Source: Mayfieldus sp038317345
GTDB lineage: Bacteria > Actinomycetota > Thermoleophilia > Solirubrobacterales > 70-9
Direction of reading: 5' to 3'
Assembly: GCA_038317345.1 (NCBI GenBank)
Contig: JBBQBH010000001.1
Coordinates: 70,477 to 134,476, forward strand
Length of the DNA: 64,000 nucleotides
Shown: one piece after another, positions 34,272-41,805 of the stretch
Layout: each line of letters begins with the position of its first letter
How positions within the stretch are numbered: position 1 is the first letter of the stretch
Position numbers and translations under genes: made by a program
The notes under the pieces: generated by a model
Told to the model about the DNA's origin: nothing
The model's input: the letters and a program-made list of their open reading frames with translations, nothing else
Database searches by the model: none

Positions 34272-35274
34272 CGCCCACCTCGGCGCAGGGTACGGGCTCG
34301 CCGCCGCGCCCGGCCGAGCCGTACAGGGCCTCGATCGCACGCGCCTGGCCGATTGCGTCGTCGCGGCCGAGCAGCGGCTCGCCGGCCCCGCGGATTGCGG
34401 CGCTGATGTCCTCGAACTCGAGGCGGTAGGAGTCGGCGGCCGGGACCTCCACGCGCTCCACATCTCCGTCGCGCAGCAGCTCGATCGCCGGCTCGCCGAT
34501 CAGGTACGGCCGTGGGATGCGCAGCGTGGCCCGCGAGCCCACCACCTCGAGCAGGCTGTTGTCGGGAACGTCGATGCCGCAGTCGAAATGGGCCAACAGG
34601 TCGCCCGGGAAGACGAGGGTGCCTGTGAAGCGCACGTCGACGCCGCTCGGCCCGACGACCTGGCGGCCGATCGCGATCTCCGGCTCGCCCCCGAACAGGC
34701 GAGTGCCGCTGACGCAGTAACAGCCAACGTCCATCAGGGCGCCTCCGTCCAGATCGGCACTCAGGCGAACGTCTCCGGCCCGGTCGAGCGTGAACCCGAA
34801 CGACGCGCGCAGCAGGCACAGCTCGCCGATCTCCCCGGCCACCACGAGCTCCTTCGCCCACCTCGTCTGGGGATGGTGGCGATACATGAAGCCTTCGCTG
34901 AGGATCCGCCCCACCCGGTCGGCGGCGTCGAACGCCCGCTCGACCTCAGCGACGCGCCGACTCATGGGCTTCTCGCAAAGCACATGCTTGCCGGCTTCCA
35001 GCGCCTTGAGCGACCACTCGACGTGCATCGAGTTTGGCAGCGGGATGTAGACGGCCTCGACTTCCTGATCGGCGAGCAGCGCCTCGTAGGAGCCGTAGGC
35101 GCGGGGAATCCCCTCCTTCGCCGCGTAGCGGTCCGCAAACTCCTGCGACCGGCTGGCGACCGCGAGCAGCTCGATCTGGCTCGACTCCCGCAGCTCGGGC
35201 AGAACCCGCTCGTTGATCTTCGCTGTCGAGACGATCCCCCAGCGCACAGGCTGCGCGTCTGCTTGCATGCTCAC
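34264..35274 (-). CDS. Gfo/Idh/MocA-family oxidoreductase
   Basis: An NAD(P)-dependent sugar or polyol dehydrogenase of 336 residues. RWGIVSTAKINERVLPEL is the Rossmann start, HVLCEKPMSRRVAEVE contains the conserved EKP lysine, and DVGCYCVSGTRLFGGEPE is the (D/G)xGxY/H region of the C-terminal domain. Similarity is to the D-xylose 1-dehydrogenase/trans-dihydrodiol dehydrogenase subgroup, but the substrate is not certain. GTG overlaps the xylB stop (GTGA), and the 3' end overlaps xylA, so it belongs to the pentose operon. Confidence 0.82.
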   Translation of the reverse strand: MSMQADAQPVRWGIVSTAKINERVLPELRESSQIELLAVASRSQEFADRYAAKEGIPRAYGSYEALLADQEVEAVYIPLPNSMHVEWSLKALEAGKHVLCEKPMSRRVAEVERAFDAADRVGRILSEGFMYRHHPQTRWAKELVVAGEIGELCLLRASFGFTLDRAGDVRLSADLDGGALMDVGCYCVSGTRLFGGEPEIAIGRQVVGPSGVDVRFTGTLVFPGDLLAHFDCGIDVPDNSLLEVVGSRATLRIPRPYLIGEPAIELLRDGDVERVEVPAADSYRLEFEDISAAIRGAGEPLLGRDDAIGQARAIEALYGSAGRGGEPVPCAEVGDG

Positions 35275-36677
35275 CTCTCCTCAAATGGCCGCAGCGCCGG
35301 ATAGAGCTGCCGGAACCGATCGTAGCCCTCCTCGTAGGTGGTGGCCCAGGCCGGCTCCGGCTCGGTCCGATCGACGACGCGAACGCAGGCCGCAACCGCC
35401 TCCGAGGCATCGGCGAAGGCGCCGCTCGCGACGCCGCCGAGCAGCGCCGCGCCGAAGGCAGCTCCCTCGTCTGCGCCCGTCGTCCGCTCGAGTGGGATGG
35501 CGAGCACCGAGGCGACGATGCGCCGCCACAACTCGCTCTGCGCCCCGCCGCCCGAGATGCGCCCAACCTCGGCCTCCACGCCCAGCGTCCGCAACAGCTC
35601 CAGCGAGTCGCGCAGCCCGTAGGCGACGCCCTCGATCACCGCGCGAACCATCGCCCCCCGGTCATGGCGTATGGACAGGCCGACCAGCGCAGCCCGGGCA
35701 TATGGATCCGCATGGGGCGTGCGCTCGCCGGCCAGGTACGGCTGGAACAGCAGGCCCTCGACCCCGGGCTGCCAGGCCGCCGCCTCGTCGAGCAGGTCGT
35801 CGTAGCCGGCACTGCCGAGGAGGTCATGAAGCCAGCGCAGCGATCCGGCCGCGGACAGCATCACGCCCATCGCGTGCCAGGTGCCGGGAACGGCGTGGCA
35901 GAAGACCTGCAGCCGGGCCTCGGGGTCGGGACGATAGGCCGGCAGCACCGCGAAGACGACTCCGGATGTGCCGAGGACGACCGAGAGCAGCCCTGGCCGG
36001 TCGACGCCGGCGCCGAGCGCCCCGGCAGCCTGATCGCCCGCCCCGGCGATCTCGGTCGACTCGCTGACCGGCGGAAGCCACGCCTGCGGAATCTCCAGGG
36101 CGTCGAGCACTTCGGCGCTCCAGCGGCGCTTCCCGACGTTGAAGAGCAGGGTGCCGGAGGCGTCGGCGGCGTCGATCGCATGCTCACCGGTCAACCGCAG
36201 CCGCACGTAGTCCTTGGGCAACAGGATGCTGTGGATCTGCTCGGAGGTCTGCGGCTCGTGGCGGCGCAGCCAAAGCAGCTTCGGCGCGGTGAAACCGGTC
36301 AGCGCCCGGTTGCCGGTCAGCTCGATCAGCCGCTCGAGCCCAATGCGCTCCTCGATCTCGGCGCACTCGGCGGCCGTGCGCTGATCGTTCCAGAGGATCG
36401 CCGGGCGCAGTACCCGGTCGCTGCGGTCGAGCACGACGAGGCCGTGCATCTGCCCCGAGAGCCCGATCGCGGCCGGTTCTGCGCCGAGGTCGGCGAGCGC
36501 GGCCTGCGATGCACGCCACCAGTCCTCGGGGTCCTGCTCGGCCCACCCGGGTTGCGGCGTCGAGAGCGGGTAGCCGCGTTCCGCGCTCCCCAGCAGCTCG
36601 CCCCGTGACGAGATCGCCACCGCCTTGACGCCCGTGGTGCCCACGTCGAGGCCGACGAGGGGGCGATCAGCCGCCAT
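35271..36677 (-). CDS. xylB: Xylulokinase
   Basis: Phosphorylates D-xylulose to xylulose 5-phosphate. VGLDVGTTGVKAVAISSRGE is the FGGY N-terminal phosphate motif; IGLSGQMHGLVVLD, RPAILWNDQRT, APKLLWLRRHEP and SGGGAQSELWRRIVASVL are xylulokinase hallmarks. Length 468 is typical. ATG at 36677 gives 11 bp overlap with the HAD gene; the frame extends 22 codons further without homology. Together with xylA it forms the xylose path. Confidence 0.93.
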   Translation of the reverse strand: MAADRPLVGLDVGTTGVKAVAISSRGELLGSAERGYPLSTPQPGWAEQDPEDWWRASQAALADLGAEPAAIGLSGQMHGLVVLDRSDRVLRPAILWNDQRTAAECAEIEERIGLERLIELTGNRALTGFTAPKLLWLRRHEPQTSEQIHSILLPKDYVRLRLTGEHAIDAADASGTLLFNVGKRRWSAEVLDALEIPQAWLPPVSESTEIAGAGDQAAGALGAGVDRPGLLSVVLGTSGVVFAVLPAYRPDPEARLQVFCHAVPGTWHAMGVMLSAAGSLRWLHDLLGSAGYDDLLDEAAAWQPGVEGLLFQPYLAGERTPHADPYARAALVGLSIRHDRGAMVRAVIEGVAYGLRDSLELLRTLGVEAEVGRISGGGAQSELWRRIVASVLAIPLERTTGADEGAAFGAALLGGVASGAFADASEAVAACVRVVDRTEPEPAWATTYEEGYDRFRQLYPALRPFEER

Positions 36678-37332
36678 CGGGCCCGTGGTCTGCGAGCGCC
36701 CTCTCGATCGCCGGCAGCACGCCGGGATCGGCGAGCGAATCAAAGACCTGGTCGGCCTCCAGCTCGACGCCGGAGATGGAGGGGACGCCGATCACGAACA
36801 ACCCCGCCGCGCGCGCGGCGGCGACGCCGGGCGGCGAGTCCTCGAGAGCGACCGAGCGCGTTGGGTCGATGCCGAGCAGCTCGCAGACGCGCAGATAGAG
36901 GTCGGGCGCCGGCTTCGGGACCCCGACGTCGTCGACGGCGATGAGGCCGTCGAAGGCATCCTTCACTCCGACCCGCTGAAGTCCGGTGAACAGGTGGCGA
37001 CGCGGTGCGTTCGATGCGATCCCGAGCGGCCAGCGCCCCCGCAGTGCCTCGAGCAGCTCGAGCGCGCCCGGCCGGGGCTCCGCCCCCGCCGCGATCTCGT
37101 CGACGGCGAGGTCGTACATCTCAGCGCTCGCCTGGGCTCCGTTGCCCGGCAGCAGGCGCTCGAGCACGTGTGTCGCGGTCTCTGGCGCCGTGCCCACCAG
37201 GGCCTGCTTCGCCTCCAGGTCGAATACGCGGCCGTAGCGCTCGAACACCTTCTCCTGGGCGCGCGTCCAGCATGGCTCGGTATCGAGCAGCAGCCCGTCG
37301 TTGTCGAAGACGATCCCGACCTCGGTGGTCAT
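36667..37332 (-). CDS. HAD-family phosphatase/phosphoglucomutase-like
   Basis: A haloacid-dehalogenase hydrolase of 221 residues with a helical cap. FDNDGLLLDTEP gives the nucleophile Asp and the acid/base Asp; LGIASNAPRRHL is motif II, VPKPAPDLYL motif III (Lys) and ALEDSPPGVAAARAAG motif IV. This is the beta-phosphoglucomutase/pseudouridine-phosphatase subfamily. A HAD phosphatase (AraL) also occurs in the Bacillus ara operon, where it removes excess sugar phosphates, so a similar house-cleaning role is plausible. It starts 44 bp from the divergent aldo/keto reductase. Confidence 0.85.
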   Translation of the reverse strand: MTTEVGIVFDNDGLLLDTEPCWTRAQEKVFERYGRVFDLEAKQALVGTAPETATHVLERLLPGNGAQASAEMYDLAVDEIAAGAEPRPGALELLEALRGRWPLGIASNAPRRHLFTGLQRVGVKDAFDGLIAVDDVGVPKPAPDLYLRVCELLGIDPTRSVALEDSPPGVAAARAAGLFVIGVPSISGVELEADQVFDSLADPGVLPAIERALADHGPDGG

Positions 37333-37376
37333 CGCGGCATTCTCCCCCAGGAAACCTGACCTGCGAGGATCGGGGC

Positions 37377-38360
37377 ATGGAGCAGCGCAGAATGGAACGC
37401 CTCGACTACTCGGCCGGCGTCGTCGGGCTCGGCACCTGGCAGCTCGGGGCCGATTGGGGCGAGGTCGACGCCGATGCCGCCCACGCGACCCTCGACGCCG
37501 CAGTCGAGGCGGGCGTCAACTTCTTCGATACCGCCGACGCCTACGGCGACGGGCGCAGCGAGCAGTTCTGCGGCGAGCTGCTCGCGCGCCATCCCGACGC
37601 AGGGCTGCTGGTGGCGACGAAGATGGGCCGCCGCGTCGATCAACTGCCGGAGAACTACAACCGCGACAACTTCCTCGCCTGGAACGACCGCTCGCGCGAG
37701 AACCTGGGGGTCGAGACGATCGACCTCGTGCAGCTTCACAGCCCACCGAGCGAGGTATATGCGGACGACGCCGTTTTCGAGGCGCTCGACGAGATGGTCG
37801 AGACGGGCCGCATCCGCGCCTACGGCGTCTCGGTCGAGACCAGTGCCCAGGCGCTGACCGCGATCGCCCGCCCCAACCTGGCCACGGTGCAGATCATCCT
37901 CAACGCCTTTCGCCTCAAACCGCTCGATCAGGTGCTTCCGGCTGCCCGCGATGCCGGCGTGGGAATCATCGCCCGCGTTCCGCTGGCCTCGGGCCTGCTC
38001 TCCGGCCGCTACGACGAGAACACGGTCTTCGCCGCCAACGACCATCGCAACTACAACCGCCACGGGGAGTCCTTCGACGTTGGTGAGACCTTCGCTGGGG
38101 TGCCCTTCGAGGTCGGCCTCGACGCCGTCCGTGAGCTCAAGGGCCTGGTCGGGCCGGACATGGCGCTCTCCCAGTTCGCGCTGCGCTGGGTGATCGACCA
38201 GCAGGGGGTCAGCGTCGTGATTCCGGGTGCCCGCAACCCCGAGCAGGTGCGCCAGAACGCGGCCAGCGCCGAGCTGCCGCCGCTCAGCGAGGAGCAGCTC
38301 GCCGGGGTGAGGGAGGTCTACGACCGCCTCATCCGGCCCCACGTCCAAGACCGCTGGTAG
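37377..38360 (+). CDS. Aldo/keto reductase
   Basis: An NADPH-dependent TIM-barrel oxidoreductase of 327 residues. VNFFDTADAYGDGRSEQF carries catalytic Asp and Tyr, LLVATKMGRR the Lys, and DLVQLHSPPSEVY the His; GVSVVIPGARNPEQVRQN is the cofactor-binding C-terminal motif. ATG at 37377 is preceded by GAGGA at suitable spacing; ATG at 37392 is possible. It is the only rightward gene in the pentose region, diverging from the HAD gene and overlapping the convergent araM by 32 bp. Its substrate may be a pentose or aldehyde; unknown. Confidence 0.88.
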   Translation: MEQRRMERLDYSAGVVGLGTWQLGADWGEVDADAAHATLDAAVEAGVNFFDTADAYGDGRSEQFCGELLARHPDAGLLVATKMGRRVDQLPENYNRDNFLAWNDRSRENLGVETIDLVQLHSPPSEVYADDAVFEALDEMVETGRIRAYGVSVETSAQALTAIARPNLATVQIILNAFRLKPLDQVLPAARDAGVGIIARVPLASGLLSGRYDENTVFAANDHRNYNRHGESFDVGETFAGVPFEVGLDAVRELKGLVGPDMALSQFALRWVIDQQGVSVVIPGARNPEQVRQNAASAELPPLSEEQLAGVREVYDRLIRPHVQDRW

Positions 38361-39630
38361 CAGCGCCGAGCGTCTTGTCGAGGGCGGCGTCGAGCGCCCC
38401 CTGACCCTCGAGGAAGTCGATGACCGTGTAGCGGGCCCGCAGGCGGCTCGCATAGTGGAAGGTGGCGCGCAGCGTGCCCGCGTCGACCTCGAGGTAGCCG
38501 GGCTCGGCGGGGATCACCGCCTTCGCAAGCGCCCCCTCGACTGCCGGGAAGACCTCCAGCGCCGCGCCTAACTCGGCGCGCAGCGCCGCCCAGCGCGCCT
38601 CGCTCTGTGGCCACCTCTCCTCACCCGCCGCGATGAAACGTTGCTTCTTCTCCACCGCGGCGACGATCTCGGGCGATGGCTCGCCGAGCCACTGCCGGGC
38701 GGCGGCATCGAGGGGATCGCTGGCGCGCGGGCGGCCGAGCACGGGCACTCCCCCCGCGTAGGCGAAGCGCTGCAGGCGCATCGCGAAGTGGGTCGCGTAC
38801 CCGACCTGGAGGCCGTGCGGGGCGTGGTCGCGAATGCCCCGCGCCGCCAGCATGTCCCAGAAGTGCGAGGCGTGATGCTCGCAACCGCTCGCCGGTCGCG
38901 AGCTGCCGACCATCGCCATCGCGATGCCCGACTCGAGCAGCCCGCGCGCCAGCGCCTCGACCGCCGCCGTCTCCCCCCCCAGCACCGCGTCTGCATGCGC
39001 GACCGCGTAGCCGAGCGGTCCCACGATCCGTGCGTCGACCGCCGCACAGAACGCCTCGCCGTAGAGCAGGTGGCTCGCCAGCCAATCGACTCTTGCGGTT
39101 GCCTTGCCGAGCAGGTCGCCGAGCCCCGAGCGTGTCAGCTCGGCGGGGGCGGTGGCGAGCGTCGCGGGTTCGACAAAGATCGCCAGCGGGACCCGGGCCG
39201 GATATGTGACCTTGACCCCGCCAAACTCCATCGCCGCGACACTGGACGCGTAACCGTCCATCGACGCCGCGGTGGGGACGCTGATGAAGCCGCGCTGCTC
39301 GAGGTGGGCCGCGTAGCGGGTGACGTCGGTGAGCACTCCCGAGCCGACCGCCACGATGGCGCCGAAGCTTTCTTCCTGCAGGCGCGCCCGGACCGCCGCG
39401 ACGGCGTTCTCGTCGGCTGCCAGCCCACTGCGGTTCGGGAAGCAAAGCGCCGCAACGCCCACCCCTGCTTGCTCGAGCTCGCGGGCGACCCCCCGGCCGG
39501 CCGCCTCCTCGGTGTTGGCGTCCATCACCAGCAGTGCGCTGCGCCAGCTCTTCGCCACCGCGTAGGCGGCGAGTCGCTCGATCGCGTCGGGGCCGACGGC
39601 GATCTCGTCGATCGCCACCGGGTGCGCCAT
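38329..39630 (-). CDS. araM: AraM-type sn-glycerol-1-phosphate dehydrogenase
   Basis: An iron-containing-alcohol-dehydrogenase-fold enzyme of 433 residues related to archaeal G1P dehydrogenase and Bacillus AraM. AIVAVGSGVLTDVTRYAA binds NAD(P); PTAASMDGYASSVAAM has the metal-binding Asp, and SGCEHHASHFWDM plus HAPHGLQVGYATHFAM supply metal His residues. Bacillus AraM makes glycerol 1-phosphate from DHAP for archaeal-type ether or heptaprenylglyceryl lipids and also sits in an ara operon. Here it follows araD by 59 bp. Its tail overlaps the convergent reductase. Start is ATG 39630. Confidence 0.85.
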   Translation of the reverse strand: MAHPVAIDEIAVGPDAIERLAAYAVAKSWRSALLVMDANTEEAAGRGVARELEQAGVGVAALCFPNRSGLAADENAVAAVRARLQEESFGAIVAVGSGVLTDVTRYAAHLEQRGFISVPTAASMDGYASSVAAMEFGGVKVTYPARVPLAIFVEPATLATAPAELTRSGLGDLLGKATARVDWLASHLLYGEAFCAAVDARIVGPLGYAVAHADAVLGGETAAVEALARGLLESGIAMAMVGSSRPASGCEHHASHFWDMLAARGIRDHAPHGLQVGYATHFAMRLQRFAYAGGVPVLGRPRASDPLDAAARQWLGEPSPEIVAAVEKKQRFIAAGEERWPQSEARWAALRAELGAALEVFPAVEGALAKAVIPAEPGYLEVDAGTLRATFHYASRLRARYTVIDFLEGQGALDAALDKTLGAATSGLGRGAG

Positions 39631-39689
39631 CCCGCACGCGCACCGCTCGGACCCCCCGGGGAGGTCGATCCCCGAACCCAACGGCTGCC

Positions 39690-40382
39690 TCAGGAGGTCT
39701 GTCCGTAGTAGGCCTGCGGCCCGTGCTTGCGGCTGAAGTGCTTGTCGCGAATGCCTTTGGCCAGGGGACCCGCCCCCGGCTCGAGGGTGATCGTCAGCGC
39801 CGCGATCCGCGCGACCTCCTCCAGGATCACGGCGTTCTCCACAGCCGCCGCCGGGTCCTTCGCCCAGCAGAACGGGCCATGTCCGAGCACGAGCGCAGCG
39901 GGAACCTCGTCGCTGCCGCGGTTCCCCACCGCCTCGATCAGGACCTGGCCGGTCGCGCCCTCGTAGTCCTCGTCGATCTCGCGCTCGGTCAGCGCTCGGG
40001 TGAGCGGGATCGGAACCGCACAGAGATCGGCGTGCGTCGTGCCGAGGATCGGGATCTCGCGTCCCGCCTGGGCCCAGGCGGTCGCCCAGGTCGAGTGGGT
40101 GTGGACGACGCCGCCGATCTCCTCGAAGGCCCGGTACAGCGTCAGGTGGGTCGGCGTATCGGTCGACGGACGGCGTTCGCCCTCGACCTGGCTGCCGTCG
40201 AGATCCACCACCACGATGTCCTCGACGGTCATCGCCTCATAGGGCACGCCGCTGGGCTTGATCGCGACCAGGTTGCTCTCGCGGTCGATCCCGCTGGCGT
40301 TGCCCCAGGTCAGGGTCACGAGCCCATGGATGGGAAGCGAGAGGTTGGCCTCGAGGACCTGCTGTCGCAGCGTCTCCAGCAT
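39690..40382 (-). CDS. araD: L-ribulose-5-phosphate 4-epimerase
   Basis: Class II aldolase-family epimerase of 230 residues making D-xylulose 5-phosphate. LVTLTWGNASGIDR, VAIKPSGVPYEAM, VVVDLDGSQVEGERRPSTD, VVHTHSTWATAWAQ (zinc His pair), IPILGTTHADLC, and LVLGHGPFCWAKD all match AraD/UlaF/SgbE. It lies 8 bp downstream of araA, which favours the arabinose assignment over ascorbate. Confidence 0.94.
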   Translation of the reverse strand: MLETLRQQVLEANLSLPIHGLVTLTWGNASGIDRESNLVAIKPSGVPYEAMTVEDIVVVDLDGSQVEGERRPSTDTPTHLTLYRAFEEIGGVVHTHSTWATAWAQAGREIPILGTTHADLCAVPIPLTRALTEREIDEDYEGATGQVLIEAVGNRGSDEVPAALVLGHGPFCWAKDPAAAVENAVILEEVARIAALTITLEPGAGPLAKGIRDKHFSRKHGPQAYYGQTS

Positions 40383-40390
40383 CGCCGCGC

Positions 40391-41791
40391 TCAGATCTCC
40401 TCGTAGTCGAGGTCGAGCTGTTCGGCGAGCAGCCGCCAGCGGTCGACCTGGTCGCCGAGGTTGACGACGAAGTGGTGCGTGCCGCCGAGCCGCAGCCAGT
40501 CGTCGAGGAACTGCCGCATGCCCCTCTGGGGGCGGAAGTGGAAGTAGGGCATCTCGACGTTGGGCAGCTCCGGCGTGTCCAGCGCCTCACCGCGGCCGAC
40601 GACGAGCCGGAATGCCTCGCCCTCGAGCGGAATCAGGTCCGCGGTGGTGACCGGACCGGGCTGGGCCGAGAACACCGTCGTGGGCGGGTTGCCCAGCCCG
40701 CCGATGCCAAGCTCGCGATCGACCAGCCGCACCGGGCGGTCGCTGCGCGCGACCTTCCAGTTCCCCTCCCCCATGTGGCTGACCAGGACCGAGTCGAGCT
40801 CGTAGTCCATCGCGTACATCTCGCTGAAGTTGGCGTCGCCGATCAGCGTCTGCGCCGCGCACATCAACGTCGCCGTGATCATGTCGCCCTCGGCGGCATA
40901 CCCATAGCCGTCGGCCATCAGGTCGGAGGCGGCGAGCAGCGGCAGCTGCTCGAAGCGCCCGTCGCGGCCGACCGACTCGAAGTGAGCCGAGTACGCCTGG
41001 TAGCCCCCCTCCTCGAGCAGTCCTCGAATCGCCAGCTCCATGCGCACCGCGTAGGCGTGGGCCTCGCGCGGCAGGTCGGGGTCGACCTCGAAGAGCTCCG
41101 CATGGCGCGCCACGACCTCCTCGACCTGCGCGTCGGTGACCTCCTGCATGCGGGCGTAGAGGTCGCCGAGGCTCTCGTAGACCACCATCGGGCCGATCGC
41201 GCGCAGCAGCGCCGGCGGGTCGTAGAGGATGTCCCCGGTGCCGGTCATCGGATAGCCGAGCTGGGCGATCTTCGTCGCCCGCAGCGCGGTGACAGCCTGG
41301 GCCGCACGGGCCCAGGACTCGAAGGCCTGGATGAACTGCGGCGACTGCCAGTCCTCTGTAAGCACGGAGAACGGAACCCCGGTGCGCAATAGGGCGTTCG
41401 CCTGATCTTGCGCCCCGTGGATCCCCTGGTTGTAGGTGAGGTCGTCCATGCCCCAGGCTTCGGTGATCGACCGCTCGGGCTGGATGTTTGCCAGCAGCAC
41501 CGGGAGTGGGTTCTCGATCAGGGCACGGACCGTCCGCATCGACGGGGCGTAGGTGAGCATCACGATCGCGATCCCATCCAGGCCCTGACCCTGCAGCTCC
41601 CGCAGCACGGCCTCGACGTCGTCCTGGTTTCGCGCCGGGCGCAGGAAGGTGACCTCGGCAACCTCCGCGAGTTGGTCGCGCACCCGCTCGGCGTAGGCAG
41701 CCTGGTGCTCGGTGATCCCGGGGATCATGTCGTCGTAGAGCTCCTGCATGATCCCGAGCAGTCCGATTCGCGGTTTGGTCTGGGCGGGCAG
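40391..41791 (-). CDS. araA: L-arabinose/L-fucose isomerase-family protein, probable CTG start
   Basis: A 466-residue sugar isomerase expected to turn L-arabinose into L-ribulose. Motifs include GIHGAQDQANALLRTG, YPMTGTGDILYDP, YGYAAEGDMITATL, LVSHMGEGNWKVA and GGTHHFVVNLG, the last two with likely metal-binding Glu/His. It is divergent from E. coli AraA, so the family call rests on context as well. The first ATG is at 41749, but the frame upstream encodes TKPRIGLLGI directly before it, a normal first strand; a CTG at 41791 follows GGAGG by five bases and starts that segment. It overlaps no gene and lies 14 bp after araB. Confidence 0.8.
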   Translation of the reverse strand: MPAQTKPRIGLLGIMQELYDDMIPGITEHQAAYAERVRDQLAEVAEVTFLRPARNQDDVEAVLRELQGQGLDGIAIVMLTYAPSMRTVRALIENPLPVLLANIQPERSITEAWGMDDLTYNQGIHGAQDQANALLRTGVPFSVLTEDWQSPQFIQAFESWARAAQAVTALRATKIAQLGYPMTGTGDILYDPPALLRAIGPMVVYESLGDLYARMQEVTDAQVEEVVARHAELFEVDPDLPREAHAYAVRMELAIRGLLEEGGYQAYSAHFESVGRDGRFEQLPLLAASDLMADGYGYAAEGDMITATLMCAAQTLIGDANFSEMYAMDYELDSVLVSHMGEGNWKVARSDRPVRLVDRELGIGGLGNPPTTVFSAQPGPVTTADLIPLEGEAFRLVVGRGEALDTPELPNVEMPYFHFRPQRGMRQFLDDWLRLGGTHHFVVNLGDQVDRWRLLAEQLDLDYEEI

Positions 41792-41796
41792 TGGTG

Positions 41797-41801
41797 CCTC
41801 C
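41797..41801 (-). promoter_or_regulatory. Ribosome binding site pointing to a CTG start
   Basis: GGAGG on the minus strand lies five bases before the in-frame CTG at 41791 and 47 bases before the first ATG, so it fits only the CTG. No ATG, GTG or TTG in frame lies between them. Confidence 0.6.
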
Positions 41802-41805
41802 TGTC

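Noticed and set aside
33048..34406. 452-residue plus-strand frame opposite xylA
   Set aside because: Shadow of xylose isomerase; no recognisable motif.
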